Shown: positions 1 to 5,031 of the stretch, one piece after another | How positions within the stretch are numbered: the first letter of the stretch is position 1 | Layout: the number at the start of each line of letters is the position of its first letter | Assembly: GCA_014361085.1 (NCBI GenBank) | Contig: JACIWG010000116.1 | Span: 1-5,031 of the forward strand | Length of the DNA stretch: 5,031 nt | From: Nitrososphaeria archaeon | GTDB lineage: Archaea > Thermoproteota > Nitrososphaeria > JACIWG01 | Direction of reading: 5' to 3' | The notes under the pieces: generated by a model | The model's database searches: none | Told to the model about the DNA's origin: nothing | Seen by the model: only the letters and a program-made list of their open reading frames with translations | Position numbers and translations under genes: made by a program

Positions 1-48
1 GTTGTAGCTGTAATATGTTCAATCTTTATTTTAAGATACAAAATTTAA
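1..48 (+). CDS. 3' end of an upstream gene, probable membrane protein (partial)
   Basis: Reading from base 1 gives an open frame of 15 codons ending in TAA at 46-48, translating as VVAVICSIFILRYKI. A hydrophobic stretch followed by a short basic tail is typical of the C-terminus of an integral membrane protein whose last helix ends at the cytoplasmic face. The other two frames do not give a similarly sensible product. The stop lies 66 bases before larA on the same strand, so this gene may belong to the same transcription unit or immediately precede its promoter. The family cannot be told from 15 residues. A transporter subunit is possible given the neighbours, but that is only a guess. Chance remains a real alternative for so short a frame. 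Confidence 0.45.
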   Translation, partial: VVAVICSIFILRYKI

Positions 49-56
49 GGATTTTC

Positions 57-66
57 AAATAAAATA
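57..66 (+). promoter_or_regulatory. Weak TATA-like candidate for the larA-permease operon
   Basis: The stretch AAATAAAATA lies in the 66-base gap before larA. If it were an archaeal TATA element, transcription would start around 85-90 and leave a leader of about 27 bases. Other AT-rich candidates exist at 25-34 and 90-98, and no clear BRE is visible. This is a placement guess in AT-rich DNA. The operon could equally be transcribed from further upstream. Confidence 0.2.
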
Positions 67-99
67 GAATAATGGTAAAAGTTTTTAGGTTAATAAAAG

Positions 100-114
100 A
101 AGGTAAATTAGGAG
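100..114 (+). promoter_or_regulatory. Ribosome-binding region of larA, ambiguous
   Basis: Two Shine-Dalgarno-like stretches precede the ATG at 115. AAGGT at 100-104 has a 10-base spacer. The stronger-looking AGGAG at 110-114 touches the start codon with no spacer. An in-frame TAG at 109-111 rules out an earlier in-frame start. The protein family needs the residues encoded just after 115, so the ATG at 115 is the best start despite the odd site geometry. Confidence 0.45.
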
Positions 115-1392
115 ATGAATGTTACCTTGTATAAAAAGTTTGAAGTTCCAACATTAGCATGGTATGGACAAAAAATGCAAGAACTATCATTTCCAGAAGA
201 GTGGAAGGTTACATTTTTGCCCATGGAAGGCTACAGTAAACCATTAGTTAATAGTGAGAAGATTGTTAAAGCTTTAAGGGAACCTATTAGAACAAAGCCG
301 CTGAGGAAGCTTGCTGAAGGAAAAAAGGATGCAGTTATTGTTGTAGACGACATGACTAGGGTTACAAGATCATATCAGATTATACCGTATGTTATGCAGG
401 AACTTAAGGAGGCTGGAATATCTGATGAGCATATAAGGTTCATCATGGGAGGAGGTTTACATGGTGCATGGTACAGGGATGACTTTTCCAAAAAATTGGG
501 TGAAGATATTGTCAGAAATTATCCAGTATACAATCATAATCCTTTCGCTAACTGCACATATGTTGGTAAAACAAGCCGAGGGACACCGGTTGAAATAAAC
601 TCAGAATATCATTCTTGTGATTTGAGAATAGGTATCGGCAGTATTGTCCCACATCCAATGACAGGATATGGTGGTGGTGCAAAGATAATTCTTCCAGGAA
701 TCGCTTCATATAATATGATATTCTATAACCATATGGTCGTACACAGACAGAATCCTCCAGCAGAATCCTACTGGGGCTTCCTAGAAGGAAACCAGACTAG
801 GGCAGACATAGATGAAGCTGGAAAGATTGCTGGAATGGACATGAAAATAGATGTCCTCTTGAATGGAGTAGGAGACAGTACGGACGTGTTCGCAGGAGAC
901 CTACAAGGCGAGTTCATTGAAGGAGTAAAAGTTGCAAGGAAGCACTATTCAACCAAAAATGTGCCTGAAGAAGCTGACGTCATTATCGCAAACACGTATG
1001 CAAAGGCAAACGAGGCAACATTAGCATATTCAAACTGGAAGAATAAGGTTAAGAAAGATGGTGTCATGGTAATAATAGCTCAGGCACCAGAAGGACAGAG
1101 CACACACTACTTGTACGGAAAATTTGGAGTAAATGAATATGCGCCAGGCTTCAGTGTACCGACAAAACCCAAATTCAAAAAATTAATTGTTTTTTCAGAC
1201 TACAAGACACCGGACCCTTTTCTTCCAATAGCTGAAAAATCGTCAATAATATGGATAGATAATTGGAAAGAGGTTATAGAGGAAATAAAAAGTACATTCA
1301 GCTACAATCCAAGCATAATACTTTTACCGAATGCAGAAGTACAATGTGATGAAAAAATTCTGAATATAAAAAAATTTAAATACAAATTTTAA
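115..1392 (+). CDS. larA: LarA-family nickel-dependent 2-hydroxyacid racemase/epimerase (DUF2088)
   Basis: Members of this family interconvert the C2 stereoisomers of alpha-hydroxyacids by proton-coupled hydride transfer, using a nickel pincer nucleotide bound to a lysine. They are cytoplasmic. The 425-residue length matches lactate racemase. Key positions are recognisable: DDMTR at 78-82 (substrate-binding Asp/Arg), His116 and His180 (the two catalytic bases), Lys190 in GGGAK (pincer attachment) and His206 in YNH (nickel ligand). The 180-190-206 spacing equals the 174-184-200 spacing of the Lactobacillus enzyme, so the protein should be active. The motif around His116 is GLHG rather than the usual GTHR, and GYGGGAK replaces GFSGGAK. 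This suggests a subgroup distinct from true lactate racemase, so the substrate is open. The N-terminal strand LAWYGQKM fits the family and supports the start at 115. It is the first gene of a tight operon, 21 bases before a sugar-type ABC permease. LarB, LarC and LarE are not in the window. The symbol denotes family, not proven lactate activity. Confidence 0.9.
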   Translation: MNVTLYKKFEVPTLAWYGQKMQELSFPEEWKVTFLPMEGYSKPLVNSEKIVKALREPIRTKPLRKLAEGKKDAVIVVDDMTRVTRSYQIIPYVMQELKEAGISDEHIRFIMGGGLHGAWYRDDFSKKLGEDIVRNYPVYNHNPFANCTYVGKTSRGTPVEINSEYHSCDLRIGIGSIVPHPMTGYGGGAKIILPGIASYNMIFYNHMVVHRQNPPAESYWGFLEGNQTRADIDEAGKIAGMDMKIDVLLNGVGDSTDVFAGDLQGEFIEGVKVARKHYSTKNVPEEADVIIANTYAKANEATLAYSNWKNKVKKDGVMVIIAQAPEGQSTHYLYGKFGVNEYAPGFSVPTKPKFKKLIVFSDYKTPDPFLPIAEKSSIIWIDNWKEVIEEIKSTFSYNPSIILLPNAEVQCDEKILNIKKFKYKF

Positions 1393-1401
1393 GAATTTCT
1401 T

Positions 1402-1406
1402 AGGGG
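1402..1406 (+). promoter_or_regulatory. Ribosome-binding site of the first permease
   Basis: AGGGG lies 7 bases before the ATG at 1414, a normal spacing. It sits inside the 21-base gap after the larA stop codon, which fits a co-transcribed gene with its own translation start. Confidence 0.6.
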
Positions 1407-1413
1407 ATAAAAA

Positions 1414-2271
1414 ATGAAAGATTCAACATTCGGATTCTTGGTCGCATTACCTGGAACCCTATACATTCTTGTCCTTGTTGCTTTTCCATTGGGACTACTT
1501 TTTTGGTTAAGTTTTGTCAGATTCGATTTCTATAATCCTATAGTATTCATTGGATTGCAAAATTATTATAGGGTAATAGAGGATAGGGTTTTTTGGCTTG
1601 CACTACAAAATACTGTAACTTATGCTTTAGGGGTCACAGTAGTTACAACACTCTTAGGAATTTTAATGGCAGCCGCCGTTTCAAGAATTAGCAGATTTTC
1701 CACGCTTTTTAGGACCCTATTAATATTACCTTGGGCGGTACCACTTGTTGTTTCAGGTCTAGTGTGGAGATGGATGCTGGATCCGGGTGTAGGTATATAC
1801 AATTATCTCCTCATTAGCTCAGGATTAGTGGGAAACGTGATTAATATTTTTGGCGACCCTACACTCGCCATGATAACTTGTATATTGGCAGACAGTTGGA
1901 CAAGAATTCCTTTCACATTCATACTAGTTTTGGCAGGAATCCAATCAATATCTGTAGATCTTTATGAGGCAGCCAGAGTTGATGGGGCAAACATGATCCA
2001 CACTTTTAGGAATATAACATTACCCCTTTCACAAAAAAGTATATTGACTGCCGTACTTTTTAATAGTATGTTCTCATTTAGAACTATTGATGTTATTTGG
2101 TCAATGACTCGAGGTGGGCCTGGAAAGGCGACGTACGTATTAGGAATGCAATTAGTAGATTATTTAATTATGTATCTGAATCTCGGAGTTAGTGCAGCCT
2201 TAGGTGTTATAATGCTTATACTTGTTGCAACATTTACTACAGTGATAATTTATCATCTTCTAAGGAGGTAG
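1414..2271 (+). CDS. Carbohydrate-type ABC transporter permease, MalF/UgpA-like
   Basis: This 285-residue integral membrane protein is one half of the transmembrane channel of a CUT1-type importer, which takes up sugars, polyols or related compounds. About six hydrophobic segments are visible, near 10-32, 68-90, 101-120, 150-176, 208-226 and 254-281. The cytoplasmic EAA loop that docks onto the ATPase is intact: EAARVDG at 185-191 followed by ITLP at 201-204. MTRGGPGKAT at 231-240 is a close match to the LTGGGPGNAT-type signature of MalF/UgpA partners, which distinguishes it from the MalG-type subunit that follows. The short N-terminus before helix 1 is normal for archaeal and UgpA-like members, unlike the extended E. 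coli MalF. The gene lies 21 bases after larA and 8 bases before its partner permease, so the three are almost certainly one transcript. The substrate cannot be read from the permease. Confidence 0.93.
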   Translation: MKDSTFGFLVALPGTLYILVLVAFPLGLLFWLSFVRFDFYNPIVFIGLQNYYRVIEDRVFWLALQNTVTYALGVTVVTTLLGILMAAAVSRISRFSTLFRTLLILPWAVPLVVSGLVWRWMLDPGVGIYNYLLISSGLVGNVINIFGDPTLAMITCILADSWTRIPFTFILVLAGIQSISVDLYEAARVDGANMIHTFRNITLPLSQKSILTAVLFNSMFSFRTIDVIWSMTRGGPGKATYVLGMQLVDYLIMYLNLGVSAALGVIMLILVATFTTVIIYHLLRR

Positions 2272-2283
2272 AGAATGACATGA
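2264..2283 (+). promoter_or_regulatory. Ribosome-binding site and two-codon mini-ORF at the permease junction
   Basis: GGAGG at 2264-2268 overlaps the end of the first permease gene, whose TAG is at 2269-2271. The first ATG after it, at 2275, has an ideal 6-base spacer but reads ATG ACA TGA and stops at once. The ATG at 2280 opens the second permease and has a longer, 11-base spacer. Its first bases overlap the mini-ORF stop. This arrangement would let a terminating ribosome restart at 2280. Whether the mini-ORF is translated is unknown. Confidence 0.4.
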
Positions 2284-3137
2284 GTTCTACTACTCCTAAA
2301 TCAAATATACTTATCAGAATTATTGAGCATAAATTTACACCATACTTGGTAACATTAGTATTTGCTCTCTTCATGATTTCACCCATTATTCTAATGCTAT
2401 TAAATTCTTTTAAAAGTATTGCTGAAGCTTTTGCTTGGCCTCCAACCATATTTCCCACGGTCCCAACATTTGAGACATACTTAAGAGTTCTCAGAAGTGC
2501 GGTTCCATTGACTATGAGAAATTCAGTTATGCTTTCACTTATAACAACCTCCTTGGTACTTGCTATTGCATTACCCACCGCTTACGCTTTGAGTAAATAT
2601 CCTTTTAGAGGAAGTAAAATAGTTCTACTCTTTTATTTAGCTTCAAGAATTGTCCCCCCTGTTTCACTTTTAGTGCCATTTTATATAATGCTAAGTACAC
2701 TTCGTCTGATAGATACACACCTTGGACTAATTTTGGTATATACTTATATCACTTTACCTATAATCATTTGGGTTATAAAGGGATTTTTTGATGAATTTCC
2801 AAAAGATCTAATAGATTCAGCATTGGTAGACGGATGTACAAGACTTGGCGCTTTCATTAGAATTGTACTTCCTACTTCAGCTGTAGGTGTAGCTGCCTCA
2901 GGTATCATAACATTTCTATGGTGTTGGAACGAATTTCTTTTCCCAATGGTCTTCACCACCTCAAACAATGTGGCACCCTTGACAACAGGCGTATTTGAAT
3001 TCGTTGGAGACGAAGTTATCGAATGGAGTTCCTTAAGTGCTGTTGGAATTTTTGCAAGTCTGCCTGCAATAATATTCTTTATATTTGCACAAAAGTATAT
3101 AATAGCTGGATTAACTAAAGGTGCATTAAAATTATAA
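2280..3137 (+). CDS. Carbohydrate-type ABC transporter permease, MalG/UgpE-like
   Basis: This is the second channel subunit of the CUT1-type importer, expected to pair with the permease encoded just before it. It has 285 residues, with an N-terminal cytoplasmic tail of about 20 residues and six hydrophobic segments, near 20-42, 82-104, 113-138, 147-168, 200-222 and 250-275. Family signatures are FLWCWNEFLFP at 212-222 and the C-terminal QKYIIAGLTKGALK at 271-284, which closely resembles the usual QRYIVRGLTAGAVK ending of MalG-type subunits. The ATPase-docking loop reads DSALVDGC at 179-186 followed by IVLP at 195-198. The core glycine is kept, but the usual EAA is replaced by DSA, a modest deviation. 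It is the last gene of the plus-strand operon, ending 27 bases before the stop codon of the oppositely oriented binding-protein gene. No ATPase gene follows. Confidence 0.93.
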   Translation: MSSTTPKSNILIRIIEHKFTPYLVTLVFALFMISPIILMLLNSFKSIAEAFAWPPTIFPTVPTFETYLRVLRSAVPLTMRNSVMLSLITTSLVLAIALPTAYALSKYPFRGSKIVLLFYLASRIVPPVSLLVPFYIMLSTLRLIDTHLGLILVYTYITLPIIIWVIKGFFDEFPKDLIDSALVDGCTRLGAFIRIVLPTSAVGVAASGIITFLWCWNEFLFPMVFTTSNNVAPLTTGVFEFVGDEVIEWSSLSAVGIFASLPAIIFFIFAQKYIIAGLTKGALKL

Positions 3138-3160
3138 AAAAAAGAGAGAGAAAGAAATTT
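3136..3160 (-). terminator. T-rich terminator of the binding-protein gene
   Basis: Read on the minus strand, the gap after the binding-protein stop codon is a pyrimidine tract ending in eight consecutive T (plus-strand A-run 3136-3143) within about 30 bases of the stop. Archaeal RNA polymerase commonly terminates at such T-runs without needing a hairpin, and none is evident here. The T-run overlaps the last bases of the second permease gene. The plus strand of this gap is purine-rich, so it should not stop transcription of the permease operon. Confidence 0.55.
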
Positions 3161-3164
3161 GATC

Positions 3165-4820
3165 CTAGAAAGTAGCAGCTATAGCATCTGCATCTTTCTG
3201 AGCATTCTTTAGTGCATCATCTATACTTATTTCGCCTAGAACTGCTTTATGCCACCACTCCTTAAGTCGCGAGAATATGTCATCTGCTCCTGGAGGATAT
3301 AGTTCCATTTTACTAAGTTCTATCGCAGCCTTCTTAACATCAGGAAAAGGCATTTCTTCAATTACATCAGCCCTTTTATATAATGGTGCGGCTAGCGTCT
3401 CATTCCCTTCGAACACAAGTTCGTTCCATTGGACTTCATAACTCCTGTAAAAGTCAGCAAATAACATTGCTGCTGCTTGCTGTTTTGGATTTGTGTACGG
3501 ATTAACACTCCAAGGTTGCGACGAATGTTCCTCTGTAGCTGGTGCTGAATTTGAATCATAAGATAGAGGGGGCATTGCAATCCAATCATCTTTAATTTCA
3601 GGATATAGCGTTGGACTAATATATCTGTTTATGTTAACAGTACCATCATGTATAAATCCAACTTTTCCACGTCCGAACAGTTCACCAGGGTCAGTCCATG
3701 ACCATCCAAGGGCTTCACGTGGCATTGAACCATTCCGATCCATTTTAACAAACAATTCGAAAACTTTCCTGAATTCAGTGGACATAAAGTTAATGTTTCC
3801 TTTCTGATCTAAGAATGATCCACCTTGTGAGAAGAGTGGTGCTGCAAAGGCTCTTTGCATATATCTATGGTCTTTACCTGGCATGGCAATACCGTAATAG
3901 CCTGGTCCAAGGCTTTTTCTTGCCCATTCAGCAACTTGAGCCATGACATCAACTACTTCAACCCATGTCTTTGGTGGTTCACTGGAGCCTGTTGCATTTT
4001 TCAGCCATGAGACTCTGAAGTAGGGTATTGCTGGTTTAGTTGCTACTGCACCTGTAAAATACCAGTGTTCACCAAATTTGCATAGTAATTTCATTGCTGG
4101 CGAGTATAGTTTTTCAGCTTCTGGTGACCACAGGTGATCTAGTGGTATGACCCAACCATTTTTTACAAGTTGGTTGCCGTAGAATGCGCCTCCAGGAGTG
4201 ATGAGGTCTACTGCGTCCGATTTAGCTGTAAGAATGCTAACTGTTTTCAGCCATAATGTTAGTTCCTCCATTTCTTTAGCTTCAACATGTATTCCAGTTA
4301 AGTCTTCGAATCTGCACATGGCCATCTGTACTGCAGGATCATGTGCTAGACCACCATAGTTCAGTAATTTTATTTCCTTTACCCCTTCGACTGCTTTCTC
4401 CCAGCCCTCTGGTAAAACATAACCGCCTATTGCAGCTTTTGGTTCAGCTCTATATGTTTTCAGTGTCGGGAACCTTTGGATCCAGTGATCAGGTATTGGA
4501 CCGATTTCTATGTTTGTCAAGCGTTCTTCGAAACCCGGTTTGTCCCATTTTATTAATTCCCACGGCATTGTTGTTTTAGGTGTCGTTGATGTAGTTGTTA
4601 TTGTTGTTGCCGTGGTTATCGTTGTTGCTGTTGTTGTTGGTACTGTTGATGTTACTACTGTTGTGGTTGGAACTGTTGTCGATGTTGTTACTGTCTGTGT
4701 TACTACTTCTGGAGGTTTCATTGCAAAATATGCTGCAGCACCAATAGCAATAAGAGCTACTGCTCCAAGACCGACATAAAGAAAACTTCTCCTATCAACC
4801 TTTTTAGGTTCTCCACTCAT
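3165..4820 (-). CDS. Extracellular solute-binding protein, family 1, Tat-like anchor and Thr-rich stalk
   Basis: This 551-residue protein is the likely substrate-capturing subunit for the adjacent permeases, held at the outer face of the membrane. In order, it has a basic N-terminus with a twin-arginine motif (DRRSFL, Arg10-Arg11), a hydrophobic segment at 14-34, a Thr-rich stalk at 39-84 (27 of residues 41-84 are Thr), a segment at 85-147 that I do not recognise, and a binding domain from about 148. The domain opens with IKLLNYGG and then FEDLTGIHVEAKEM at 171-184, the usual first strand and helix region of SBP family 1. A later stretch around GKVGFIHDGT also fits this family. There is no lipobox cysteine after the hydrophobic segment, so anchoring is probably by the uncleaved N-terminal helix rather than by lipid. 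The start at 4820 is supported by the signal, a nearby AAGG site and a well-placed TATA box. The gene faces the permease operon and has its own promoter. The bound substrate is unknown; sugar, sugar acid or hydroxyacid are all compatible. Confidence 0.88.
   Translation of the reverse strand: MSGEPKKVDRRSFLYVGLGAVALIAIGAAAYFAMKPPEVVTQTVTTSTTVPTTTVVTSTVPTTTATTITTATTITTTSTTPKTTMPWELIKWDKPGFEERLTNIEIGPIPDHWIQRFPTLKTYRAEPKAAIGGYVLPEGWEKAVEGVKEIKLLNYGGLAHDPAVQMAMCRFEDLTGIHVEAKEMEELTLWLKTVSILTAKSDAVDLITPGGAFYGNQLVKNGWVIPLDHLWSPEAEKLYSPAMKLLCKFGEHWYFTGAVATKPAIPYFRVSWLKNATGSSEPPKTWVEVVDVMAQVAEWARKSLGPGYYGIAMPGKDHRYMQRAFAAPLFSQGGSFLDQKGNINFMSTEFRKVFELFVKMDRNGSMPREALGWSWTDPGELFGRGKVGFIHDGTVNINRYISPTLYPEIKDDWIAMPPLSYDSNSAPATEEHSSQPWSVNPYTNPKQQAAAMLFADFYRSYEVQWNELVFEGNETLAAPLYKRADVIEEMPFPDVKKAAIELSKMELYPPGADDIFSRLKEWWHKAVLGEISIDDALKNAQKDADAIAATF
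4569..4706 (-). repeat. Imperfect ACN-codon repeat encoding the Thr-rich stalk
   Basis: Residues 39-84 of the binding protein are built from runs of Thr with interspersed Val, Ile, Ala, Ser and Pro. At the DNA level this appears on the plus strand as many GTT/GTG/GTC-like triplets. Such stalks in archaeal surface proteins are thought to be extended and often O-glycosylated, keeping the binding domain away from the membrane. The triplet repetition makes the region prone to length variation and creates a spurious Val-rich open frame on the opposite strand. Confidence 0.75.
4719..4820 (-). other. Tat-like signal/anchor of the binding protein
   Basis: The first 34 codons encode a polar basic start, a DRRSFL twin-arginine motif at residues 9-14 and a hydrophobic core to about residue 34. 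This matches the Tat consensus (S/T)RRxFLK apart from Asp at the first position and Tyr at the last. No lipobox cysteine or class III (pilin-like) cleavage site is apparent. The segment could be a cleaved signal or a permanent anchor. Confidence 0.65.
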
Positions 4821-4824
4821 ATTT

Positions 4825-4828
4825 CCTT
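4825..4828 (-). promoter_or_regulatory. Ribosome-binding site of the binding-protein gene
   Basis: On the minus strand AAGG ends 4 bases before the ATG at 4820. The spacing is short but usable and supports this start codon. With transcription starting near 4832 the site would lie almost at the 5' end of the messenger RNA. Confidence 0.45.
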
Positions 4829-4854
4829 CAGGTTAGGAGATATTTAGCATCAAG

Positions 4855-4869
4855 TTTATAAACATTTCC
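4855..4869 (-). promoter_or_regulatory. BRE/TATA archaeal promoter of the binding-protein gene
   Basis: The minus strand reads GGAAATGTTTATAAA here: a purine-rich BRE-like element (4869-4864) followed by the TATA box TTTATAAA (4862-4855). The box centre is 38-39 bases before the ATG, which places transcription start near 4832 at the usual archaeal distance. That leaves a leader of about 12 bases containing the AAGG site. The 10-base core 4854-4863 is a perfect palindrome, so direction is set mainly by the BRE side. Confidence 0.65.
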
Positions 4870-4870
4870 A

Positions 4871-5031
4871 CCTTAAAAAAATTTAATTTTTTAAAAATAT
4901 GGTATATATTAAATAAGTGCAAATTAAAATAAAATTTTCAATTAAAATATAAAAAATTAGGCTTCAATTGTTGTAATCCGTTTTTACAAGATATAAAAAA
5001 ATTTAGAGTGGCATTTTTCAATCTTGCTATT
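4871..5031. other. AT-rich intergenic region, no gene recognised
   Basis: This stretch lies upstream of the binding-protein gene and runs to the window edge. It is dominated by A and T runs. It includes an AT-only inverted repeat at 4876-4892 (8-base arms around one T) and a short direct repeat of ATTAAAAT at 4923-4930 and 4941-4948. The minus strand has one open frame from the edge to a TGA at 4940-4938 (30 residues), with no recognisable features. The region could hold a regulator site or the end of an unseen neighbour, but nothing specific can be supported. Confidence 0.5.

Noticed and set aside
72..134. A 20-codon open frame starting at ATG 72 and overlapping the larA start
   Set aside because: It is short, has no ribosome-binding site, overlaps the start of a well-supported gene in another frame and resembles nothing known.
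2237..2578. Minus-strand open frame of 113 codons across the permease junction
   Set aside because: It overlaps the end of one and the start of another clear permease gene and has no domain or start-site support.
4569..4706. CRISPR-like or tandem-repeat array
   Set aside because: The repetition is an in-frame, irregular triplet pattern encoding threonine, with no uniform repeat and spacer units.
4343..4779. Plus-strand open frames, including a Val-rich one, opposite the binding-protein N-terminus
   Set aside because: They are the complement of the Thr-codon stalk and neighbouring coding sequence. The Val-rich composition is a by-product of ACN repeats, and the minus-strand gene has clear domain and promoter support.
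4938..5030. Minus-strand frame open from the window edge (30 residues) as the end of an upstream gene
   Set aside because: The product has no recognisable features and the region is AT-rich with other short open frames. It cannot be told from chance.
1..5031. tRNA, rRNA, insertion sequence, riboswitch or defence system
   Set aside because: No tRNA- or rRNA-like sequence, transposase, terminal repeats or known defence-protein motifs were seen. The window is explained by metabolic and transport genes.

Overview
The window is AT-rich DNA that looks archaeal, most likely from a TACK-type (Thermoproteota or Bathyarchaeia-like) lineage. Three things point that way. The binding-protein gene has a BRE/TATA-type promoter with a short leader and ends in a T-tract terminator without a hairpin. 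The binding protein itself has a Tat-like N-terminal anchor followed by a long threonine-rich stalk, a layout common in archaeal ABC solute-binding proteins. Shine-Dalgarno sites are present but vary in spacing. The exact lineage cannot be fixed from the sequence alone.

Layout: bases 1-48 are probably the last 15 codons of a membrane-protein gene cut by the left edge. After a 66-base gap come three tightly packed plus-strand genes. The first is a full-length LarA-family (DUF2088) nickel-pincer racemase/epimerase (115-1392). It is followed by a MalF/UgpA-type permease (1414-2271) and a MalG/UgpE-type permease (2280-3137), with gaps of only 21 and 8 bases. Facing them, 27 bases away, is a minus-strand gene (3165-4820) for a family-1 extracellular solute-binding protein with its own promoter. 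Bases 4871-5031 are very AT-rich and show no convincing gene.

Together the genes form most of a carbohydrate-type (CUT1) ABC importer: two permeases and one binding protein, with an alpha-hydroxyacid racemase/epimerase co-transcribed with the permeases. The simplest reading is an uptake-and-conversion module: the cell imports a hydroxyacid (perhaps a sugar acid, or a sugar that yields one) and LarA corrects its C2 stereochemistry so that a stereospecific dehydrogenase or dehydratase can use it. The substrate is inferred, not shown. Missing from the window are the ABC ATPase (MsmX/UgpC type) and the LarB/LarC/LarE enzymes that make the nickel-pincer cofactor. These must lie elsewhere, or the ATPase may be shared.

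The less ordinary points are the LarA-transporter linkage, a non-canonical LarA active-site motif, the opposed transcription of binding protein and permeases with a one-sided terminator, an extra segment of about 60 residues between stalk and binding domain, and odd translation-start geometry at larA and at the second permease.
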